Below, in pieces: positions 44,201-59,200 of a stretch of DNA of 64,000 nt; the stretch's first letter is position 1; each line of letters opens with the position of its first letter. Source of the stretch: Symsagittifera roscoffensis (Eukaryota > Xenacoelomorpha > Acoela > Convolutidae); contig NC_087063.1 in NCBI RefSeq assembly GCF_963678635.1, positions 9,148,386-9,212,385 of the forward strand, written 5' to 3'. The notes under the pieces are model-generated. The model made no database searches. It was not told the DNA's origin and saw only the letters and a list, made by a program, of their open reading frames with translations. Both the position numbers and the translations under genes were made by a program.

Positions 44201-47200
44201 AGTAAACAAAAAAACCACCGACTTTCTTGAAAAAATCTCAACTTTCGAATTTCAAGAAAAAAATAGATGACCTTCAAGCTCTTTGAATTTTTAGAACATT
44301 TTATGATTGGCACTTCTTTGATAACATGAACCCAACTTAAAAAAATTGGATCAAAAGGTAAAGTTTTTATTCCGCTGGGATATCTTAAAAACAAAGTCCA
44401 CTTTCGAAACTAGAAATCGTTCACAATTTTTCGCGCCATTTTCAAGTTCGTATTAAAATGTAAAGTCCCTTTTAACCTCAGATAACACACGTGAGCAAAA
44501 TGTTTTTCGGTCGTAACGATGCAAAAAGACGCCACTAAGTCGTTATTAATTACGCCGAAAAATATTAGGCCGATTAAAAATAAAAAAAAATAAAAAAGTG
44601 TTAACAGATCGCGCAGGTAAAATTACAACCAATGTGAAAAGCAGATTTCGATTCGGCCGAATTTCTAAAATGTTAAAAGCAATTGCAGTGAAAATTGATT
44701 ATAGCTAAAACAAACTATTCTTAGATATGGAAACTAAGCCGACAAAACATAAGCAGACAAACAAAAAAATGGTCAAGGTCAGATTCGATTAGAGTATTGG
44801 TTTCCACCAGGCTGTGTGCAAGAGACACAACGAAATTTGAAATCACGATGAAAAAAGGTACATGGGGAGTCAAAGAGTCCTGTGGACAAAGTTGTTTACG
44901 GGAAAAAAGACTAGTTACCATTGCTTATCGCAACTGTAAAAACAGAATTTTAAAAAAAAAAACTTTTTGAAAACTTTTCGCAGAAATTTTTAAAAACTCT
45001 TAAGTTTTTGATTCCTCAAATTTAGCAAAAAAAAAACTTCAAAAAATCCACTTAAATAAATTGCGGTTTTTTAGACCAAAACCCAAATTAGAACAAAACC
45101 CAAAAATTTCAAAACAGCCAATCGAAGATTGGAAAAGAGTAATGAACGCAAGTAAACAAAAAATCACCGACTTTCTTGAAAAAATCTCAACTTTCGAATT
45201 TTAAAGAAAAAAATAGATGACCTTCAAGCTCTTTGAATTTCTAGAACATTTTATGATTGGCACTTCTTTGATAACATGAACGCAACTTAATAAAATTGGA
45301 TCAATAGGTAAAGTTTTTATTCCGCTGGGATATCTTAAAAACAAAGTCCACTTTCGAAACTAGAAATCGTTCAATTTTTCGCGCCATTTTCAAGTTCGTA
45401 TTAAAATGTAAAGTCATTTTTAACCTCAGAGTACACACGCGAGCAAAATTTTTTTCGGTCGTAACGATGCAATAAGAGGCCACTAAGTCGTTATTAATTA
45501 CGCCGAAAAATATTAGGCCAATGAAAAAGACAAAAAAAAAGAAAAAAAAGTGTTAACAGATCGCGCAGGTAAAATTACAACCAATGTGAAAAGCAAATTT
45601 CGATTCGGCCGAATTTCTAAAATGTTAAAAGCAACTGCAGTGAAAATTGTTTATAGCTAAAACAAACTATTCTTAGATATGGACTCTAAGCCGACAAAAC
45701 ATAAGCAGACAAACAAAAAAAATGGTCAAGGTCAGATTCGATTAGAGTATTGGTTTCCACCAGGCTGTGTGCAAGAGACACAACGAAATTTGAATTCACG
45801 ATGAAAAAAGGTACATGGGGAGTCAAAGAGTCCTGTGGACAAAGTTGTTTACGGGAAAAAAGACTAGTTACCATTGCTTATCGCAACTGTAAAAATAGAA
45901 TTTTCAAAAAAAAAACTTTTTGAAAACTTTTCGCAGAAATTTTTAAAAACTCTTAAGTTTTTGATTCCTCAAATTTAGCAAAAAAAACTTCAAAAAATCC
46001 ACTTAAATAAATTGAGGTTTTTTAGACCAAAACCCAAATTAGACCAAAACCCAAAAATTTCAAAACAGCCAATCGAAGATTGGAAAAGAGTAATGAACGC
46101 AAGTAGACAAAAAACCACCGACTTTCTTGAAAAAATCTCAACTTTCGAATTTTAACGAAAAAAATAGATGACCTTCAAGCTATTTGAATTTCTAGAACAT
46201 TTTACGATTGGCACTTCTTTGATAACATGAACGCAACTTAATAAAATTGGATCAATAGGTAAAGTTTTTATTCCGCTGGGATATCTTAAAAACAAAGTCC
46301 ACTTTCGAAACTAGAAATCGTTCAATTTTTCGCGCCATTTTCAAGTTCGTATTAAAATGTAAAGTCATTTTTAACCTCAGAGTACACACGCGAGCAAAAT
46401 TTTTTTCGGTCGTAACGATGCAATAAGAGGCCACTAAGTCGTTATTAATTACGCCGAAAAATATAAGGCCAAATAAAAAGACAAAAAAAAAGAAAAAAAA
46501 GTGTTAACAGATCGCGCAGGTAAAATTACAACCAATGTGAAAAGCAAATTTCGATTCGGCCGAATTTCTAAAATGTTAAAAGCAACTGCAGTGAAAATTG
46601 TTTATAGCTCAAACAAACTATTCTTAGATATGGAAACTAAGCCGACAAAACATAAGCAGACAAACAAAAAAAATGGTCAAGGTCAGATTCGATTAGAGTA
46701 TTGTTTTCCACCAGGCTGTGTGCAAGAGACACAACGAAATTTGAATTCACGATGAAAAAAGGTACATAGGGAGTCAAAGAGTCCTGTGGACAAAGTTGTT
46801 TACGGGAAAAAAGACTAGTTACCATTGCTTATCGCAACTGTAAAAACAGAATTTTCAAAAAAAAAAACTTTTTGAAAACTTTTCGCAGAAATTTTTAAAA
46901 ACTCTTTAAGTTTTTGATTCCTCAAATTTAGCAAAAAAAAACTTCAAAAAATCCACTCAAATAAATTGAGGTTTTTTAGACCAAAACCCAAATTAGACCA
47001 AAACCCAAAAATTTCAAAACAGCCAATCGAAGATTGGAAAAGAGTAATGAACGCAAGTAAACAAAAAATCACCGACTTTCTTGAAAAAATCTCAACTTTC
47101 AAATTTTAACGAAAAAAATAGATGACCTTCAAGCTCTTTGAATTTCTAGAACATTTTATGATTGGCACTTCTTTGATAACATGAACGCAACTTAATAAAA

Positions 47201-50200
47201 TTGGATCAATAGGTAAAGTTTTTATTCCGCTGGGATATCTTAAAAACAAAGTCCACTTTCGAAACTAGAAATCGTTCAATTTTTCGCGCCATTTTCAAGT
47301 TCGTATTAAAATGTAAAGTCATTTTTAACCTCAGAGTACACACGCGAGCAAAATTTTTTTCGGTCGTAACGATGCAATAAGAGGCCACTAAGTCGTTATT
47401 AATTACGCCGAAAAATATAAGGCCAATTAAAAAGACAAAAAAAAAAGAAAAAAAAGTGTTAACAGATCGCGCAGGTAAAATTACAACCAATGTGAAAAGC
47501 AAATTTCGATTCGGCCGAATTTCTAAAATGTTAAAAGCAACTGCAGTGAAAATTGTTTATAGCTAAAACAAACTATTCTTAGATATGGAAACTAAGCCGA
47601 CAAAACATAAGCAGACAAACAAAAAAAATGGTCAAGGTCAGATTCGATTAGAGTATTGGTTTCCACCAGGCTGAGTGCAAGAGACACAACGAAATTTGAA
47701 TTCACGATGAAAAAAGGTACATAGGGAGTCAAAGAGTCCTGTGGACAAAGTTGTTTACGGAAAAAAAGACTAGTTACCATTGCTTATCGTAACTGTAAAA
47801 ACAGAATTTTCAAAAAAAAAAACTTTTTGAAAACTTTTCGCAGAAATTTTTAAAAACTCTTTAAGTTTTTGATTCCTCAAATTTAGCAAAAAAAAACTTC
47901 AAAAAATCCACTCAAATAAATTGAGGTTTTTTAGACCAAAACCCAAATTAGACCAAAACCCAAAAATTTCAAAACAGCCAATCGAAGATTGGAAAAGAGT
48001 AATGAACGCAAGTAAACAAAAAATCACCGACTTTCTTGAAAAAATCTCAACTTTCGAATTTTAAAGAAAAAAATAGATGACCTTCAAGCTCTTTGAATTT
48101 CTAGAACATTTTATGATTGGCACTTCTTTGATAACATGAACGCAACTTAAGAAAATTGGATCAATAGATAAAGTTTTTATTCCGCTGGGATATCTTAAAA
48201 ACAATGTCCACTTTCGAAACTTGAAATCGTTCAATTTTTCGCGCCATTTTCAAGTTCGTATTAAAATGTAAAGTCATTTTTAACCTCAGAGTACACACGC
48301 GAGCAAAATTTTTTTCGGTCGTAACGATGCAATAAGAGGCCACTAAGTCGTTATTAATTACGCCGAAAAATATTAGGCCAATTAAAAAGACAACAAAAAA
48401 GAAAAAAAAGTGTTAACAGATCGCGCAGGTAAAATTACAACCAATGTGAAAAGCAAATTTCGATTCGGCCGAATTTCTAAAATGTTAAAAGCAACTGCAG
48501 TGAAAATTGTTTATAGCTAAAACAAACTATTCTTAGATATGGAAACTAAGCCGACAAAACATAAGCAGACAAACAAAAAAAATGGTCAAGGTCAGATTCG
48601 ATTAGAGTATTGGTTTCCACCAGGCTGTGTGCAAGAGACACAACGAAATTTGAATTCACGATGAAAAAAGGTACATAGGGAGTCAAAGAGTCCTGTGGAC
48701 AAAGTTGTTTACGGGAAAAAAGACTAGTTACCATTGCTTATGGCAACTGTAAAAACAGAATTTTCAAAAAAAAACTTTTTGAAAACTTTTCGCAGAAATT
48801 TTTAAAAACTCTTAAGTTTTTGATTCCTCAAATTTAGCAAAAAAAACTTCAAAAAATCCACTCAAATAAATTGAGGGTTTTTAGACCAAAACCCAAATTA
48901 GACCAAAACCCAAAAATTTCAAAACAGCCAATCGAAGATTGGAAAAGAGTAATGAACGCAAGTAAACAAAAAATCACCGACTTTCTTGAAAAAATCTCAA
49001 CTTTCGAATTTTAAAGAAAAAAATAGATGACCTTCAAGCTCTTTGAATTTCTAGAACATTTTATGATTGGCACTTCTTTGATAACATGAACGCAACTTAA
49101 TAAAATTGGATCAATAGGTAAAGTTTTTATTCCGCTGGGATATCTTAAAAACAAAGTCCACTTTCGAAACTAGAAATCGTTCAATTTTTCGCGCCATTTT
49201 CAAGTTCGTATTAAAATGTAAAGTCATTTTTAACCTCAGAGTACACACGCGAGCAAAATTGTTTTCGGTCGTAACGATGCAATAAGAGGCCACTAAGTCG
49301 TTATTAATTACGCCGAAAAATATTAGGCCAATTAAAAAGACAAAAAAAAAGAAAAAAAAGTGTTAACAGATCGCGCAGGTAAAATTACAACCAATGTGAA
49401 AAGCAAATTTCGATTCGGCAAAATTTCTAAAATGTTAAAAGCAACTGCAGTGAAAATTGTTTATAGCTAAAACAAACTATTCTTAGATATGGAAACTAAG
49501 CCGACAAAACATAAGCAGACAAACAAAAAAAATGGTCAAGGTCAGATTCGATTAGAGTATTGGTTTCCACCAGGCTGTGTGCAAGAGACACAACGAAATT
49601 TGAATTCACGATGAAAAAAGGTACATAGGGAGTCAAAGAGTCCTGTGGACAAAATTGTTTACGGGAAAAAAGACTAGTTACCATTGCTTATCGCAACTGT
49701 AAAAACAGAATTTTCAAAAAAAAACTTTTTGAAAACTTTTCGCAGAAATTTTCAAAAACTCTTAAGTTTTTGATTCCTTAAATTTAGCAAAAAAAAACTT
49801 CACAAAATCCACTCAAATAAATTGAGGTTTTTTAGACCAAAACCCAAAAATTTCAAAACAGCCAATCGAAGATTGGAAAAGAGTAATGAACGCAAGTAAA
49901 CAAAAAATCACCGACTTTCTTGAAAAAATCTCAACTTTCGAATTTTAAAGAAAAAAATAGATGACCTTCAAGCTCTTTGAATTTCTAGAACATTTTATGA
50001 TTGGCACTTCTTTGATAACATGAACGCAACTTAATAAAATTGGATCAATAGGTAAAGTTTTTATTCCGCTGGGATATCTTAAAAACAAAGTCCACTTTCG
50101 AAACTAGAAATCGTTCACAATTTTTCGCGCCATTTTCAAGTTCGTATTAAAATGTAAAGTCCTTTTTAACCTCAGAGTACACACGCGAGCAAAATTTTTT

Positions 50201-53200
50201 CGGTCGTAACGATGCAATAAGAGGCCACTAAGTCGTTATTAATTACGCCGAAAAATATTAGGCCAATTAAAAAGACAAAAAAAAAGAAAAAAAAGTGTTA
50301 ACAGATCGCGCAGGTAAAATTACAACCAATGTGAAAAGCAAATTTCGATTCGGCCGAATTTCTAATATGTTAAAAGCAACTGCAGTGAAAATTGTTTATA
50401 GCTAAAACAAACTTTTCTTAGATATGGAAACTAAGCCGACAAAACATAAGCAGACAAACAAAAAAAAATGGTCAAGGTCAGATTCGATTAGAGTATTGGT
50501 TTCCACCAGGCTGTGTGCAAGAGACACAACGAAATTTGAATTCACGATGAAAAAAGGTACATAGGGAGTCAAAGAGTCCTGTGGACAAAGTTGTTTACGG
50601 GAAAAAAGACTAGTTACCATTGCTTATCGCAACTGTAAAAACAGAATTTTCAAAAAAAAAACTTTTTGAAAACTTTTCGCAGAAATTTTTAAAAACTCTT
50701 AAGTTTTTGATTCCTCAAATTTAGCAAATAAAAACTTCAAAAAATCCACTCAAATAAATTGAGGTTTTTTAGACCAAAACCCAAATTAGACCAAAACCCA
50801 AAAATTTCAAAACAGCCAATCGAAGATTGGAAAAGAGTAATGAACGCAAGTAAACAAAAAATCACCGACTTTCTTGAAAAAATCTCAACTTTCGAATTTG
50901 AAAGAAAAAAATAGATGACCTTCAAGCTCTTTGAATTTCTAGAAAATTTTATGATTGGCACTTCTTTGATAACATGAACGCAACTTAATAAAATTGGATC
51001 AATAGGTAAATTTTTATTCCGCTGGGATATCTTAAAAACAAAGTCCACTTTCGAAACTAGAAATCGTTCAATTTTTCGCGCCATTTTCAAGTTCGTATTA
51101 AAATGTAAAGTCATTTTTAACCTCAGAGTACACACGCGAGCAAAATTTTTTTCGGTCGTAACGATGCAATAAGAGGCCACTAAGTCGTTATTAATTACGC
51201 CGAAAAATATTAGGCCAATTAAAAAGACAAAAAAAAGAAAAAAAAGTGTTAACAGATCGCGCAGGTAAAATTACAACCAATGTGAAAAGCAAATTTCGAT
51301 TCGGCCGAATTTCTAAAATGTTAAAAGCAACTGCAGTGAAAATTGTTTATAGCTAAAACAAACTTCTTAGATATGGAAACTAAGCCGACAAAACATAAGC
51401 AGACAAACAAAAAAAATGGTCAAGGTCAGATTCGATTAGAGTATTGGTTTCTACCAGGCTGTGTGCAAGAGACACAACGAAATTTGAATTCACGATGAAA
51501 AAAGGTACATAGGGAGTCAAAGAGTCCTGTGGACAAAGTTGTTTACGGGAAAAAAGACTAGTTACTATTGCTTATCGCAACTGTAAAAACAGAATTTTCA
51601 AAAAAAAAATTTTTGAAAACTTTTCGCAGAAATTTTTAAAAACTTCTAAGAATAGTTTGTTTATAGCTAAAACAAACTATTCTTAGAAATCGTTCAAATT
51701 GATTCCTCAAATTTAGCAAAAAAAAAACTTCAAAAAATCCACTCAAATAAATTGAGGTTTTTTAGACCAAAACCCAAATTAGACCAAAACCCAAAAATTT
51801 CAAAACAGCCAATCGAAGATTGGAAAAGAGTAATGAACGCAAGTAAACAAAAAATTACCGACTTTCTTGAAAAAATCTCAACTTTCGAATTTTAAAGAAA
51901 AAAATAGATGACCTTCAAGCTCTTTGAATTTCTAGAACATTTTATGATTGGCACTTCTTTGATAACATGAACGCAACTTAATAAAATTGGATCAATAGGT
52001 AAAGTTTTTATTCCGCTGGGATATCTTAAAAACAAAGTCCACTTTCGAAACTAGAAATCGTTCAATTTTTCGCGCCATTTTCAAGTTCGTATTAAAATGT
52101 AAAGTCATTTTTAACCTCAGAGTACACACGCGAGCAAAATTTTTTTCGGTCGTAACGATGCAATAAGAGGCCACTAAGTCGTTATTAATTACGCCGAAAA
52201 ATATTAGGCCAATTAAAAAGACAAAAAAAAGAAAAAAAAAGTGTTAACAGATCGCGCAGGTAAAATTACAACCAATGTGAAAAGCAAATTTCGATTCGGC
52301 CGAATTTCTAAAATGTTAAAAGCAAATGCAGTGAAAATTGTTTATAGCTAAAACAAACTATTCTTAGATATGGAAACTAAGCCGACAAAACATAAGCAGA
52401 CAAACAAAAAAAATGGTCAAGGTCAGATTCGATTAGAGTATTGGTTTCCACCAGGCTGTGTGCAAGAGACACAACGAAATTTGAATTCACGATGAAAAAA
52501 GGTACATAGGGAGTCAAAGAGTCCTGTGGACAAAGTTGTTTACGGGAAAAAAGACTAGTTACCATTGCTTATCGCAACTGTAAAAACAGAATTTAGCAAA
52601 AAAAAACTTCAAAAAATCCACTCAAATAAATTGAGGTTTTTTAGACCAAAACCCAAATTAGACCAAAACCCAAAAATTTCAAAACAGCCAATCGAAGATT
52701 GGAAAAGAGTAATGAACGCAAGGAAACAAAAAATCACCGACTTTCTTGAAAAAAATCTCAAGTTCCGAATTTTAAAGAAAAAAATAGATGACCTTCAAGC
52801 TCTTTGAATTTCTAGAACATTTTATGATTGGCACTTCTTTGATAACATGAACGCAACTTAATAAAATTGGATCAATAGGTAAAGTTTTGATTTCGCTGGG
52901 ATATCTTAAAAACAAAGTCCACTTTCGAAACTAGAAATCGTTCAATTTTTCGCGCCATTTTCAAGTTCGTATTAAAATGTAAAGTCATTTTTAACCTCAG
53001 AGTACACACGCGAGCAAAATTTTTTTCGGTCGTAACGATGCAATAAGAGACCACTAAGTCGTTATTAATTACGCCGAAAAATATTAGGCCAATTAAAAAG
53101 ACAAAAAAAAAAGAAAAAAAAAGTGTTAACAGATCGCGCAGGTAAAATTACAACCAATGTGAAAAGCAAATTTCGATTCGGCCGAATTTCTAAAATGTTA

Positions 53201-56200
53201 AAAGCAAATGCAGTGAAAATTGTTTATAGCTAAAAAAAACTATTCTTAGATATGGAAACTAAGCCGACAAAACATAAGCAGACAAACAAAAAAAATGGTC
53301 AAGGTCAGATTCGATTAGAGTATTGGTTTCCACCAGGCTGTGTGCAAGAGACACAACGAAATTTGAATTCAGGATGAAAAAAGGTACATAGGGAGTCAAA
53401 GAGTCCTGTGGACAAAGTTGTTTACGGGAAAAAAGACTAGTTACCATTGCTTATCGCAACTGTAAAAACAGAATTTTCAAAAAAAAACTTTTTGAAAACT
53501 TTTCGCAGAAATTTTTAAAAACTCTTAAGTTTTTGATTCCTCAAATTTAGCAAAAAAAAACTTCAAAAAATCCACTCAAATAAATTGAGGTTTTTTAGAC
53601 CAAAACCCAAATTAGACCAAAACCCAAAAATTTCAAAACAGCCAATCGAAGATTGGAAAAGAGTAATGAACGCAAGTAAACAAAAAATCACCGACTTTCT
53701 TGAAAAAAATCTCAAGTTCCGAATTTTAAAGAAAAAAATAGATGACCTTCAAGCTCTTTGAATTTCTAGAACATTTTATGATTGGCACTTCTTTGATAAC
53801 ATGAACGCAACTTAATAAAATTGGATCAATAGGTAAAGTTTTTATTCCGCTGGGATATCTTAAGAACAAAGTCCACTTTCGAAACTAGAAATCGTTCAAT
53901 TTTTCGCGCCATTTTCAAGTTCGTATTAAAATGTAAAGTCATTTTTAACCTCAGAGTACACACGCGAGCAAAATTTTTTTTCGGTCGTAACGAATCAATA
54001 AGAGGCCACTAAGTCGTTATTAATTACGCCGAAAAATATTAGGCCAATTAAAAAGACAAAAAAAAGAAAAAAAAGTGTTAACAGATCGCGCAGGTAAAAT
54101 TACAACCAATGTGAAAAGCAAATTTCGATTCGGCCGAATTTCTAAAATGTTAAAAGCAACTGCAGTGAAAATTGTTTATAGCTAAAACAAACTATTCTTA
54201 GATATGGAAACTAAGCCGACAAAACATAAGCAGACAAACAAAAAAAATGGTCAAGGTCAGATTCGATTAGAGTATTGGTTTCCACCAGGCTGTGCAAGAG
54301 ACACAACGAAAATTGAATTCACGATGAAAAAAGGTACATAGGGAGTCAAAGAGTCCTGTGGACAAAGTTGTTTACGGGAAAAAAGACTAGTTACCATTGC
54401 TTATCGCAACTGTAAAAACAGAATTTTCAAAAAAAAAAAAATTTTGAAAACTTTTCGCAGAAATTTTTAAAAACTCAAGTTTTTGATTCCTCAAATTTAG
54501 CAAAAAAAAAACTTCAAAAAATCCACTCAAATAAATTGAGGTTTTTTAGACCAAAACCCAAATTAGACCAAAACCCAAAAATTTCGAAACAGCCAATCGA
54601 AGATTGGAAAAGAGTAATGAACGCAAGTAAACAAAAAATCACCGACTTTCTTGAAAAAATCTCAACTTTCGAATTTTAAAGAAAAAAATAGATGACCTTC
54701 AAGCTCTTTGAATTTCTAGAACATTTTATGATTGGCACTTCTTTGATAACATGAACGCAACTTATTAAAATTGGATCAATAGGTAAAAGTTTTTATTCCG
54801 CTGGGATATCTTAAAAACAAAGTCCACTTTCGAAACTAGAAATCGTTCACAATTTTTCGCGCCATTTTCAAGTTCGTATTAAAATGTAAAGTCCTTTTTA
54901 ACCTCAGAGTACACACGCGAGCAAAATTTTTTTCGGTCGTAACGATGCAATAAGAGGCCACTAAGTCGTTATTAATTACGCCGAAAAATATTAGGCCAAT
55001 TAAAAAGACAAAAAAAAAAGAAAAAAAAGTGTTAACAGATCGCGCAGGTAAAATTACAACCAATGTGAAAAGCAAATTTCGATTCGGCCGAATTTCTAAA
55101 ATGTTAAAAGCAACTGCAGTGAAAATTGTTTATAGCTAAAACAAACTATTCTTAGATGTGGAAACTAAGCCGACAAAACATAAGCAGACAAACAAAAAAA
55201 ATGGTCAAGGTCAGATTCGATTAGAGTATTGGTTTCCACCAGGCTGTGTGCAAGAGACACAACGAAATTTGAATTCACGATGAAAAAAGGTACATAGGGA
55301 GTCAAAGAGTCCTGTGGACAAAGTTGTTTACGGGAAAAAAGACTAGTTACCATTGCTTATCGCAACTGTAAAAACAGAATTTTCAAAAAAAAACTTTTTG
55401 AAAACTTTTCGCAGATTCCTCAAATTTAGCAAAAAAAAAACTTCAAAAAATCCACTCAAATAAATTGAGGTATTTTAGACCAAAACCCAAATTAGACCAA
55501 AACCCAAAAATTTCAAAACAGCCAATCGAAGATTGGAAAAGAGTAATGAACGCAAGTAAACAAAAAATCACCGACTTTCTTGAAAAAATCTCAACTTTCG
55601 AATTTTAAAGAAAAAAATAGATGACCTTCAAGCTCTTTGAATTTCTAGAACATTTTATGATTGGCACTTCTTTGATAACATGAACGCAACTTAATAAAAT
55701 TGGATCAATAGGTAAATTTTTTATTCCGCTGGGATATCTTAAAAACAAAGTCCACTTTCGAAACTAGAAATCGTTCAATTTTTCGCGCCATTTTCAAGTT
55801 CGTATTAAAATGTAAAGTCATTTTTAACCTCAGAGTACACACGCGAGCAAAATTTTTTTCGGTCGTAACGATGCAATAAGAGGCCACTAAGTCGTTATTA
55901 ATTACGCCGAAAAATATTAGGCCAATTAAAAAGACAAAAAAAAGAAAAAAAAAGTGTTAACAGATCGCGCAGGTAAAATTACAACCAATGTGAAAAGCAA
56001 ATTTCGATTCGGCCGAATTTCTAAAATGTTAAAAGCAAATGCAGTGAAAATTGTTTATAGCTAAAACAAACTATTCTTAGATATGGAAACTAAGCCGACA
56101 AAACATAAGCAGACAAACAAAAAAAATGGTCAAGGTCAGATTCGATTAGAGTATTGGTTTCCACCAGGCTGTGTGCAAGAGACACAACGAAATTTGAATT

Positions 56201-59200
56201 CACGATGAAAAAAGGTACATAGGGAGTCAAAGAGTCCTGTGGACAAAGTTGTTTACGGGAAAAAAGACTAGTTACCATTGCTTATCGCAACTGTAAAAAC
56301 AGAATTTAGCAAAAAAAAACTTCAAAAAATCCACTCAAATAAATTGAGGTTTTTTAGACCAAAACCCAAATTAGACCAAAACCCAAAAATTTCAAAACAG
56401 CCAATCGAAGATTGGAAAAGAGTAATGAACGCAAGGAAACAAAAAATCACCGACTTTCTTGAAAAAAATCTCAAGTTCCGAATTTTAAAGAAAAAAATAG
56501 ATGACCTTCAAGCTCTTTGAATTTCTAGAACATTTTATGATTGGCACTTCTTTGATAACATGAACGCAACTTAATAAAATTGGATCAATAGGTAAAGTTT
56601 TGATTTCGCTGGGATATCTTAAAAACAAAGTCCACTTTCGAAACTAGAAACCGTTCAATTTTTCGCGCCATTTTTAAGTTCGTATTAAAATGTAAAGTCA
56701 TTTTTAACCTCAGAGTACACACGCGAGCAAAATTTTTTTCGGTCGTAACGATGCAATAAGAGGCCACTAAGTCGTTATTAATTACGCCGAAAAATATTAG
56801 GCCAAATAAAAAGAAAAAAAAAGTGTTAACAGATCGCGCAGGTAAAATTACAACCAATGTGAAAAAAAAAATTTCGATTCGGCCGAATTTCTAAAATGTT
56901 AAAAGCAACTGCAGTGAAAATTGTTTATAGCTAAAACAAACTATTCTTAGATATGGAAACTAAGCCGACAAAACATAAGCAGACAAACAAAAAAAATGGT
57001 CAAGGTCAGATTCGATTAGAGTATTGGTTTCCACCAGGCTGTGTGCAAGAGACACAACGAAATTTGAATTCACGATGAAAAAAGGTACATAGGGAGTCAA
57101 AGAGTCCTGTGGACAAAGTTGTTTACGGGAAAAAAGACTAGTTACCATTGCTTATCGCAACTGTAAAAACAGAATTTTCAAAAAAAAAACTTTTTGAAAA
57201 CTTTTCGCAGATTCCTCAAATTTAGCAAAAAAAAAAGTTCAAAAAATCCACTCAAATAAATTGAGGTTTTTTAGACCAAAACCCAAATTAGACCAAAACC
57301 CAAAAATTTCAAAACAGCCAATCGAAAATTGGAAAAGAGTAATGAACGCAAGTAAACAAAAAATCACCGACTTTCTTGAAAAAATCTCAACTTTCGAATT
57401 TTAAAGAAAAAAATAGATGACCTTCAAGCTCTTTGAATTTCTAGAACATTTTATGATTGGCACTTCTTTGATAACATGAACGCAACTGAATAAAATTGGA
57501 TCAATAGGTAAAGTTTTTATTCCGCTGGGATATCTTAAAAACAAAGTCCACTTTCGAAACTAGAAATCGTTCAATTTTTCGCGCCATTTTCAAGTTCGTA
57601 TTAAAATGTAAAGTCATTTTTAACCTCAGAGTACACACGCGAGCAAAATTTTTTTTCGGTCGTAACGAATCAATAAGAGGCCACTAAGTCGTTATTAATT
57701 ACGCCGAAAAAAATTAGGCCAATTAAAAAGACAAAAAAAAAAGAAAAAAAAGTGTTAACAGATCGCGCAGGTAAAATTACAACCAATGTGAAAAGCAAAT
57801 TTCGATTCGGCCGAATTTCTAAAATGTTAAAAGCAACTGCAGTGAAAATTGTTTATAGCTAAAACAAACTATTCTTAGATAAGGAAACTAAGCCGACAAA
57901 ACATAAGCAGACAAACAAAAAAATGGTCAAGGTCAGATTCGATTAGAGTATTGGTTTCCACCAGGCTGTGTGCAAGAGACACAACGAAATTTGAATTCAC
58001 GATGAAAAAAGGTACATAGGGAGTCAATGAGTCCTGTGGACAAAGTTGTTTACGGGAAAAAAGACTAGTTACCATTGCTTATCGCAACTGTAAAAACAGA
58101 ATTTTCAAAAAAAAAACTTTTTGAAAACTTTTCGCAGAAATTTTTAAAAACTCTTAAGTTTTTGATTCCTCAAATTTAGCAAAAAAAAACTTCAAAAAAT
58201 CCACTCAAATAAATTGAGGTTTTTTTAGACCAAAACCCAAATTAGACCAAAACCCAAAAATTTCGAAACAGCCAATCGAAGATTGGAAAAGAGTAATGAA
58301 CGCAAGTAAACAAAAAATCACCGACTTTCTTGAAAAAATCTCAACTTTCGAATTTTAAAGAAAAAAAATAGATGACCTTCAAGCTCTTCGAATTTCTAGA
58401 ACATTTTATGATTGGCACTTATTTGATAACATGAACGCAACTTAATAAAATTGGATCAATAGGTAAAGTTTTTATTCCGCTGGGATATCTTAAAAACAAA
58501 GTCCACTTTCGAAACTAGAAATCGTTCACAATTTTTCGCGCCATTTTCAAGTTCGTATTAAAATGTAAAGTCCTTTTTAACCTCAGAGTACACACGCGAG
58601 CAAAATTTTTTTCGGTCGTAACGATGCAATAAGAGGCCACTAAGTCGTTATTAATTACGCCGAAAAAAATTAGGCCAATTAAAAAGACAAAAAAAAAGAA
58701 AAAAAAATTGTTAACAGATCGCGCAGGTAAAATTACAACCAATGTGAAAAGCAAATTTCGATTCGGCCGAATTTCTAAAATGTTAAAAGCAACTGCAGTG
58801 AAAATTGTTTATAGCTAAAACAAACTATTCTTAGATGTGGAAACTAAGCCGACAAAACATAAGCAGACAAACAAAAAAAATGGTCAAGGTCAGATTCGAT
58901 TAGAGTATTGGTTTCCACCAGGCTGTGTGCAAGAGACACAACGAAATTTGAATTCACGATGAAAAAAGGTACATAGGGAGTCAAAGAGTCCTGTGGACAA
59001 AGTTGTTTACGGGAAAAAAGACTAGTTACCATTGCTTATCGCAACTGTAAAAACAAAATTTTCGCAGAATTTTTTTAAAAACTTTTAAGTTTTTGATTCC
59101 TCAAAATTAGCAAAAAAAAAACTCAAAAAAATCCACTCAAATAAATTTAGGTTTTTTAGACCAAAACCCAAACTAGACCAAAACCCAAAAATTTCAAAAC

